From Candidatus Anaplasma sp. TIGMIC (GTDB lineage: Bacteria > Pseudomonadota > Alphaproteobacteria > Rickettsiales > Anaplasmataceae): a stretch of 43,565 bases of DNA. The position numbers and the translations under genes are program-made. The notes under the pieces are model-generated. The model ran no database searches. It saw only the letters and a program-made list of their open reading frames with translations, and was not told where the DNA came from. Shown piece after piece: positions 38,240 through 43,565 of the stretch. The number at the start of each line of letters is the position of its first letter. Positions within the stretch are counted from its first letter, which is position 1. The stretch covers positions 1 through 43,565 of the forward strand of contig NZ_JAQLOH010000007.1 in the NCBI RefSeq assembly GCF_028204095.1, written 5' to 3'.

Positions 38240-38598
38240 TACAAAACCTCCACAGCCAGTGACATCACCTTTGCGAACTCGCCAACTGGCAACTTTCTCA
38301 CAGGACCAAAAACCCTAGTTCCCAAAGGATCACCCTGATCATTAACTAGAACAACCGCATTACTAGAAAACCTAATAGTACTGCCATCAGGTCTGCGAAT
38401 CGGCCCCTTAACCCTAACGATAACAGCCTTATATACCTTTCCCTTTGTTACCCTCCCCTTCGGAGTAGCAACCTTGGCTGATACAACAATTACATCCCCC
38501 ACAGTAGCTGACCTTTTTCCCCCCAGGAACCCTATGCATAGCACCTTGCGCGCTCCTGAGTTGTCCGCAACATCCAAAATGGCGTTTTTCTGTATCAT
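38239..38598 (-). CDS. rplN: 50S ribosomal protein L14
   Basis: A 119-residue protein at the subunit interface. It begins [20 protein letters not shown], continues with [22 protein letters not shown] and ends [12 protein letters not shown] followed by [13 protein letters not shown], all typical of L14. It is nine bases after rpsQ and overlaps rplX. Confidence 0.97.
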   Translation of the reverse strand: MIQKNAILDVADNSGARKVLCIGFLGGKRSATVGDVIVVSAKVATPKGRVTKGKVYKAVIVRVKGPIRRPDGSTIRFSSNAVVLVNDQGDPLGTRVFGPVRKLPVGEFAKVMSLAVEVL

Positions 38599-38607
38599 GC
38601 CAAAAAC

Positions 38608-38838
38608 CTATTCATCAACTATAATCCACCTTTTGGTGGCAGATACCGGAATATGCTCCCTTATCTTTACCACATCGCCTCGAACACACTTGTTATGCTC
38701 GTCATGAAGGGAATAAACCCGACACTCCTTCACGATCTTCTTGTATACCTTGTGGTGTACCATTCTGTATACCGAAACCTTGACCGTCTTGTCGCGCCTC
38801 GTATCAGTAACAACCCCAACCAAAACTCTTTTAGACAT
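38608..38838 (-). CDS. rpsQ: 30S ribosomal protein S17
   Basis: A 76-residue OB-fold protein that binds the 5' domain of 16S rRNA. VLVGVVTDTRRDKTVKVSV at the start and GDVVKIREHIPVSATKRW near the end are typical. Its ATG lies inside the end of rpmC (eight-base overlap). Confidence 0.96.
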   Translation of the reverse strand: MSKRVLVGVVTDTRRDKTVKVSVYRMVHHKVYKKIVKECRVYSLHDEHNKCVRGDVVKIREHIPVSATKRWIIVDE

Positions 38839-39037
38839 CCTCTCCCCTTATTTTTCTCATGCTAAGCACGGTCAATACCCTGGCTATCTCCTTCCTAATA
38901 GTTCCACGACGGGCATTGTTGACAGCTCCACCACTCTTGCTCTCAAATACATTCTCCACTAAGTCCCTTCTCAAAGTAGCTAACTTCTCACGAAGCTCCT
39001 TAGAAGACTTACTATCCATCTTAGCAACCGAACTCAT
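38831..39037 (-). CDS. rpmC: 50S ribosomal protein L29
   Basis: A 68-residue two-helix protein near the tunnel exit. SSKELREKLATLRRDLVE and the final RKEIARVLTVLSMRK identify it. The frame extends back to 39073 within rplP, but ATG 39037 has AGGTG six bases upstream and lies eight bases past the rplP stop, so I prefer it. ATG 39019 is another option. Confidence 0.93.
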   Translation of the reverse strand: MSSVAKMDSKSSKELREKLATLRRDLVENVFESKSGGAVNNARRGTIRKEIARVLTVLSMRKIRGEDV

Positions 39038-39045
39038 AGCCACAC

Positions 39046-39459
39046 CTAAAACCCTTCTTCCACAAAACTGCACTTAATTGGCAATTTCGACTGCGCTTTC
39101 CTGAATGCCTCCCTTGCCATCTCCGTAGACACTCCACCTATCTCGAAGAGTATCCTTCCAGGCTGCGCCTTACACACCCACATCTCCGTGCTGCCCTTGC
39201 CCTTACCCATTCTCACGTCAACAGGCTTTTTACTTACAGGCACGTGACAGTATACGCGTATCCACACTTTCCCTACACGTCTGAGGCTCCTAGATATGCT
39301 ACGCCTTGCCGATTCTATCTGCTTTGAGGTCAACCTACATGGCTCCAGAGCTTTCAGGCCACACTGGCCAAATGCTAGCTCACTACCTCCCTTCGCAACA
39401 CCGCTAATCCTACCCTTAAAACTTTTGGAATACTTCGTCTTCCTAGGTACAAACAACAT
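39046..39459 (-). CDS. rplP: 50S ribosomal protein L16
   Basis: A 137-residue protein next to the peptidyl transferase centre and A-site tRNA elbow. [20 protein letters not shown], the arginine-rich [26 protein letters not shown] and [11 protein letters not shown] are typical. It follows rpsC by twelve bases. Confidence 0.97.
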   Translation of the reverse strand: MLFVPRKTKYSKSFKGRISGVAKGGSELAFGQCGLKALEPCRLTSKQIESARRSISRSLRRVGKVWIRVYCHVPVSKKPVDVRMGKGKGSTEMWVCKAQPGRILFEIGGVSTEMAREAFRKAQSKLPIKCSFVEEGF

Positions 39460-39471
39460 GGCTATATCCCC

Positions 39472-40107
39472 TTACTCTATTCCGGCTCTTGTATCCCCAA
39501 CGTAGACCCAGACCTTGACTCCAACTATTCCGTATATAGTCTTCGCCTCTACACAGCTATAATCAACATTGGCCCTAAACGTATGCAAAGGCACGCTACC
39601 TTCCTTGTGCCACTCGGTTCTCGCTATCTCAGCACCACCAAGCCTTCCGGAACAGCTCACTTTCACGCCCTTGGCTCCAAGCTTTAGGCAGTTCTGAACA
39701 CCTCTCTTCATCGCACGCCTGAACGAAACACGCTTTTCAAGCTGCTGAGCTATATTCTCCGCTATCAACACAGCCTTCAAATCGGGCTTCTTCACTTCTA
39801 CTATGTGTAACTCAACTTCGTGGTTTACAATTTGCGCGATCTTCTGCTTGACCCTATCTATATCCACCCCCTTCTTTCCTATGATTACTCCAGGCCTTGC
39901 TGAGTGTATGTTGATGATCACAGCGTCCACTTTTCTTGCTATCACAATTTTGCTTACCGCAGCATGCTGGAATGTCTTCTTCACGAAGCTACGCAACATG
40001 AGGTCTTCTTGCAATTTTGTTGCGTAATCCCTCTCGGCGTACCACAGCGAATCCCACATCCCAACTATTTTCAGTCTCAATCCGATGGGATTTGTCTTCT
40101 GCCCCAT
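39472..40107 (-). CDS. rpsC: 30S ribosomal protein S3
   Basis: A 211-residue protein at the mRNA entry channel. It begins MGQKTNPIGLRLKIVGMWDS, has a KH domain with GKKG in the PGVIIGKKGVDID loop, and a C-terminal domain with GVKVSCSGRLGGAEIARTEW. It starts three bases after rplV. Confidence 0.97.
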   Translation of the reverse strand: MGQKTNPIGLRLKIVGMWDSLWYAERDYATKLQEDLMLRSFVKKTFQHAAVSKIVIARKVDAVIINIHSARPGVIIGKKGVDIDRVKQKIAQIVNHEVELHIVEVKKPDLKAVLIAENIAQQLEKRVSFRRAMKRGVQNCLKLGAKGVKVSCSGRLGGAEIARTEWHKEGSVPLHTFRANVDYSCVEAKTIYGIVGVKVWVYVGDTRAGIE

Positions 40108-40110
40108 ATG

Positions 40111-40449
40111 CTACCTTTCCTTCAAATTCACAACCACTCTTCCGTACCTCTTGCTTATCCTGCAAGCCTTCCCTCTCGCTTTGGGCATGACTCTCTTCAG
40201 AGTGTACGACTTCCCAATCAGAATCCCATCTATATACAGATTATCTGCATCCACCCCGTAATTAGTACGAGCGTTAGCTATAGCAGACTTCAATACCTTC
40301 TCGATAAGAGATGCTGCCTTCTTTTTACAAAACTTCAAGTACATGACTGCAACAGCAACGTCTTTGCCCCGCACCAGATCTGCTACCAAATTCAGCTTAG
40401 CTGGCGTTGAGCGCAGCCCCAACCCTTTTGCACTAATAACCATTGTCAT
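40111..40449 (-). CDS. rplV: 50S ribosomal protein L22
   Basis: A 112-residue protein whose beta-hairpin lines the nascent peptide tunnel. [19 protein letters not shown] and the hairpin end [16 protein letters not shown] are typical. The frame extends to 40485, but ATG 40449 follows AGGAAGG and the rpsS stop directly, so I chose it; ATG 40443 is nearly as good. Confidence 0.94.
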   Translation of the reverse strand: MTMVISAKGLGLRSTPAKLNLVADLVRGKDVAVAVMYLKFCKKKAASLIEKVLKSAIANARTNYGVDADNLYIDGILIGKSYTLKRVMPKARGKACRISKRYGRVVVNLKER

Positions 40450-40450
40450 A

Positions 40451-40735
40451 TCATCCCTTCCTGGACACCTTCTTATCCCCCGCATGCCCCGTGAACTTTC
40501 TAGTCGGCGAAAACTCCCCGAATTTCCGTCCCACTATATTCTCTGTTACCTTAACTGGAACATAGGTCTTCCCGTTGTACACTCCAAACGTCAGGCCGAC
40601 AAATCTATTCAGAATCACCGACGACCTAGAGTGAATATTGATCACAACACTGGTCCTATTTGACGCTATTACCCTATTCGCTAGGCGAAGCACATGCGGC
40701 GCACAAAACGGCGGCTTTTTAACTGATCTTGACAT
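40451..40735 (-). CDS. rpsS: 30S ribosomal protein S19
   Basis: A 94-residue protein of the 30S head that pairs with S13. [37 protein letters not shown] and [20 protein letters not shown] are family hallmarks. It starts five bases after rplB. Confidence 0.97.
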   Translation of the reverse strand: MSRSVKKPPFCAPHVLRLANRVIASNRTSVVINIHSRSSVILNRFVGLTFGVYNGKTYVPVKVTENIVGRKFGEFSPTRKFTGHAGDKKVSRKG

Positions 40736-40740
40736 ACACC

Positions 40741-41571
40741 TTATCTCTTGACAGACGAACTCCTAATATATTTATCACTGTGCTTACCACGTTTTCTAGT
40801 CTTCTTACCTTTGGTCGGCACACCCCAAGGAGTCACTGAATTCCTACCCCCTGAAGTCTTACCTTCACCACCACCATGCGGGTGATCCACAGGGTTCATC
40901 GCTACCCCTCTCACCTTAGGTCTTAGTCCTAACCATCTACTCCTACCCGCTTTGCCCAGCTTGATGTTCCTGTTATCAAGGTTTGACACCACACCAACTG
41001 TAGCCCTGCATCCAGCCAGGATCTTTCTAACTTCGCCTGACCCAAGTCTAAGCAGTACATATGCACCATCACGGCCCATTACCTGAGCATAGCTGCCCGC
41101 AGCTCTGGCTATCACCCCACCGGCGCCAACCTTCATCTCAACATTGTGAACAAACGTACCTGATGGAATACTTGACAACTTTAAGCAATTTCCCGGAAGA
41201 ACATCAGACGAATTACCAGACGTTACAACGTCGCCCACCTTTAGCGCACTAGGCGCAAGTATATAAGACAACTCGCCATCTTCGTACTCTATCAAAGCCA
41301 GAAACGCAGTGCGATTAGGATCGTACTCAAGACGCTTAACAACCGCAGGAACATCCTCCTTGCTTCTCTTGAAATCCACAATCCTATATAGCCGCCTGTG
41401 CCCGCCACCACGGTGCCTTACTGTAACAACACCACGAGCGTTCCTACCACCAGATGACATCTTGCCACACACCAAAGATCTCTCGGGCTTACCCTTCCAC
41501 AGCATAGTCTTATCTACTAAGACAGTTCCCCTCAGCGAAGGAGTTACCGCATTTAGAACCCTAAGACTCAT
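40741..41571 (-). CDS. rplB: 50S ribosomal protein L2
   Basis: A 276-residue protein needed for subunit joining and peptidyl transfer. [20 protein letters not shown] near 42-61, [20 protein letters not shown], and the C-terminal [18 protein letters not shown] with its conserved histidine are diagnostic. The ATG overlaps the rplW stop by four bases. Confidence 0.97.
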   Translation of the reverse strand: MSLRVLNAVTPSLRGTVLVDKTMLWKGKPERSLVCGKMSSGGRNARGVVTVRHRGGGHRRLYRIVDFKRSKEDVPAVVKRLEYDPNRTAFLALIEYEDGELSYILAPSALKVGDVVTSGNSSDVLPGNCLKLSSIPSGTFVHNVEMKVGAGGVIARAAGSYAQVMGRDGAYVLLRLGSGEVRKILAGCRATVGVVSNLDNRNIKLGKAGRSRWLGLRPKVRGVAMNPVDHPHGGGEGKTSGGRNSVTPWGVPTKGKKTRKRGKHSDKYIRSSSVKR

Positions 41572-41858
41572 TTGGCCCTCACTATCTTAAATTCCTTCCC
41601 CTTGGTCAGCGAGAAATACACCTTCTTTCTACCTTTTCTGCGCCCCAAAATCCCCTTACAGCGCTTCTGCTTACCCTTAAGCCTAAGCGAACAGACGTTA
41701 AACGGCTCTTCACCACATAACATCTTTATGGCACGACTAATCTGGGACTTAGTAGCGTCAACCGTAGCATACACGGCATACCTGTTATACCCCTCAGTCA
41801 TCGACACAACTTTCTCTGTGATTACAGGAGAAACTATTACGGAAAGACAATCACTCAT
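41568..41858 (-). CDS. rplW: 50S ribosomal protein L23
   Basis: A 96-residue protein at the tunnel exit, the docking site for trigger factor and [24 protein letters not shown] and the [20 protein letters not shown] loop fit L23. It overlaps the end of rplD by eight bases and rplB by four. Confidence 0.95.
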   Translation of the reverse strand: MSDCLSVIVSPVITEKVVSMTEGYNRYAVYATVDATKSQISRAIKMLCGEEPFNVCSLRLKGKQKRCKGILGRRKGRKKVYFSLTKGKEFKIVRAK

Positions 41859-42477
41859 TGCACAACCTATTCTCCAATGCCTTCACTGTATCCACAGTCA
41901 ACATAACACAATCATGCTTGAGTATGTCCAAGACATTGATACCTACACATTTCATCAGATCGACACCGCGCAAATTCATGCATGCGCGCTCAACTTCCTC
42001 CTTGTAATTCTCTGAAACTACAAGATACGAACGATGACCCGAAAATTTACCAAAAGCAGCCTTTGCCTCCGCTGTCTTGCGCAGACCGACATCCATACTG
42101 TCGAGAATCACCAACTTATTACTAGCAGCCTTCATAGAAAGAGCCACCTTAAGTCCCAACCTACGAACCTTTTTATTCAAAGAGTACGCATGACTCCGAA
42201 CAACTGGGCCGAAAATTACAGCACCACCCCTAAACTGTGGACTACGGAGACTACCCTGCCGCGCCCTTCCAGTATGCTTCTGCCTGTAAGGCTTCGCAGT
42301 AGTACCAGATATGTCACTAATCCCCTTGGTTTTATGGGTACCAGACCGCCTCTTCGCTAGCTGCCAATTAACAACCTCCTTGAGCACATCACGTCTGGCC
42401 TCCAAGCCAAATATTTGAGGATTCAGATCTATGCTGCCGACAACCTCATTCGCAATGTTAACAACACTGATTTCCAT
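41851..42477 (-). CDS. rplD: 50S ribosomal protein L4
   Basis: A 208-residue protein whose long loop reaches the peptide tunnel. KTKGISDISGTTAKPYRQKHTGRARQGSLRSPQFRGG (read in two parts) is the tunnel loop signature, followed by RSHAYSLNKKVRRLGLK. In E. coli L4 represses the S10 operon; no leader is visible in this window to test that. Confidence 0.96.
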   Translation of the reverse strand: MEISVVNIANEVVGSIDLNPQIFGLEARRDVLKEVVNWQLAKRRSGTHKTKGISDISGTTAKPYRQKHTGRARQGSLRSPQFRGGAVIFGPVVRSHAYSLNKKVRRLGLKVALSMKAASNKLVILDSMDVGLRKTAEAKAAFGKFSGHRSYLVVSENYKEEVERACMNLRGVDLMKCVGINVLDILKHDCVMLTVDTVKALENRLCNE

Positions 42478-42498
42478 AAAACGCTCTCAAACTTACTT

Positions 42499-43185
42499 TT
42501 AACCTGCCACACTCTCAGTGAGCGCGACATCCTTCGGCATGGGCTTCTTCACGGCATCCCTAACAAAGACATAAGATCCTTCCGACCCCGGAACGCCAGT
42601 CCCCTTTACAACAAGCAAGGATTCTTCTTTATCTATATGCAGCACCTTCAAGCTTTGCATGGTAACCCTTCTGTTACCCATGTGCCCAGCCATCTTCTTT
42701 CCCTTGAACACCCTACCAGGATCCTGACATTGCCCAGTAGACCCCTGAGACCTGTGCGAGATAGAGACACCGTGAGAAGCACGCAGCCCACTGAAGTTAT
42801 GCCTCTTCATAACACCAGCAAACCCCCGCCCTATGGTGTACCCAGTAACATCCACAAACTGCCCGGGGACAAAATGCTCAATACCAATATTGTCGCCGGG
42901 TTGCAAATCACCAACCGTTTCTACTCTGGACTCAAATACACGGCAAGGCGTGCTCACACCCTGCTTACTTAAAGCTTCAGCCTGCGGCTTTTTAACCTTA
43001 CCAGGACGCCGAGAGCCTAGGACCACTGAGTTGTATCCATGAACGCCCTCTACCCTTGTTCCAACGACAAAAGTATCTTCCAATGACAACAAAGTCACCG
43101 GAACCCTAGCTCCAGTAGTTGCATCAAATACAGCTGAGGCACCTACTTTCTTCATCCACAATCCAATTCTTTTACGCGCCGCCAC
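42499..43185 (-). CDS. rplC: 50S ribosomal protein L3
   Basis: A 228-residue early-assembly protein near the peptidyl transferase centre. RIGLWMKKVGASAVFDATTG is the conserved start, and GVMKRHNFSGLRASHGVS with GRVFKGKKMAGHMGNRRVT (two parts) the core. The start is a GTG directly after the rpsJ stop, with GGAGGG embedded in the last codons of rpsJ; the upstream TTG at 43200 is less likely. Confidence 0.95.
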   Translation of the reverse strand: MAARKRIGLWMKKVGASAVFDATTGARVPVTLLSLEDTFVVGTRVEGVHGYNSVVLGSRRPGKVKKPQAEALSKQGVSTPCRVFESRVETVGDLQPGDNIGIEHFVPGQFVDVTGYTIGRGFAGVMKRHNFSGLRASHGVSISHRSQGSTGQCQDPGRVFKGKKMAGHMGNRRVTMQSLKVLHIDKEESLLVVKGTGVPGSEGSYVFVRDAVKKPMPKDVALTESVAG

Positions 43186-43186
43186 G

Positions 43187-43504
43187 TTACCCTCCAACAA
43201 CCTTCACTCTGACATCAACACCAGCTGGCAACTGGAGACTCATTAACGCCTGCAGCACTGTGGAATTGGCCTTGGGCAGACTTATCAACCTCTTATGAGT
43301 CCTAATTTCAAACTGCTCCCTAGATTTCTTATCAACATGAGTAGAGCGATTCACTATGAACTTTGCAAGCCTCCTAGGAAAGAACACAGGGCCATTAACT
43401 TTGGCCCCACTTCTTTTTGCTACCATGATTATGCTGCGCGCAGACCTATCGAGCAAACAATGATCGAAGGCCTTCAACTCAATGTATATCTTCTGCGTCA
43501 CCAT
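43187..43504 (-). CDS. rpsJ: 30S ribosomal protein S10
   Basis: A 105-residue protein of the 30S head that in E. coli also acts as NusE in transcription antitermination. [52 protein letters not shown] (in parts) and the final VDVRVKVV are typical. It starts six bases after tuf. Confidence 0.97.
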   Translation of the reverse strand: MVTQKIYIELKAFDHCLLDRSARSIIMVAKRSGAKVNGPVFFPRRLAKFIVNRSTHVDKKSREQFEIRTHKRLISLPKANSTVLQALMSLQLPAGVDVRVKVVGG

Positions 43505-43510
43505 AGTAAA

Positions 43511-43565
43511 CTACTCCAAAATCTCAGTGATAATACCCGAGCCAACGGTCCTTCCACCTTCTCTC
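43511..43565 (-). CDS. tuf: Elongation factor Tu, 3' end only
   Basis: The last 17 codons before a TAG at 43511-43513 read REGGRTVGSGIITEILE, the C terminus of EF-Tu, the GTPase that delivers aminoacyl-tRNA to the ribosome. The rest of the gene lies beyond the right edge. Its place before rpsJ is the standard str-S10 junction. Confidence 0.93.
   Translation of the reverse strand, partial: REGGRTVGSGIITEILE

Noticed and set aside
39904-40410. 168-residue plus-strand frame opposite rpsC and rplV
   Set aside because: Runs antisense across two ribosomal genes and the gap between them; shadow frame.

Overview
The window looks like a piece of a Rickettsiales chromosome in the family Anaplasmataceae, most likely Anaplasma and probably A. 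phagocytophilum. That assignment rests on recalled gene content, moderate GC, a split-up set of housekeeping genes and long stretches of non-coding DNA between them; no rRNA or species marker is present, so the species is an inference. I see no CRISPR array, insertion sequence, prophage or dedicated defence system.

Left part (1-13.6 kb): an 8-bp tandem repeat at the window edge and a possible decayed gene lead to purA with a clear promoter. After 1.5 kb without genes come ruvX and nrdA on the minus strand, a tRNA-Glu with a near-consensus promoter, then ispA overlapping a gene for an exported protein in which I see two degenerate FKBP-like repeats. Another 1.5 kb empty stretch precedes a ThiO-like oxidase, dnaB and a small membrane protein gene, all on the minus strand.

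Middle part (13.6-28 kb): tadA; the rpmF-plsX-fabH operon (ribosomal protein plus fatty acid/phospholipid start); tgt; a cluster of degenerate direct repeats of about 175 bp; a solitary pstB; ubiA followed by a flavin reductase gene; rpmH overlapping rnpA; an AGCS-type amino acid:cation symporter; and an apparently intact comEC.

Right part (28-43.6 kb): one long minus-strand run, read from the right edge: the 3' end of tuf, then rpsJ rplC rplD rplW rplB rpsS rplV rpsC rplP rpmC rpsQ rplN rplX rplE rpsN rpsH rplF rplR rpsE rplO secY adk rpsM rpsK rpoA rplQ pheT. Gaps are tiny or overlapping, so it is probably one transcription unit. rpmD is missing between rpsE and rplO, rpmJ is missing between secY/adk and rpsM, and pheT is appended after rplQ without pheS.

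The most interesting leads are the FKBP-like exported protein coupled to ispA, a queuine-type change in the substrate pocket of Tgt, the repeat cluster at 19.4-19.9 kb, the altered aspartate loop of PurA, and an inverted repeat overlapping the likely nrdA promoter. I found nothing that clearly amounts to a new multi-gene system.
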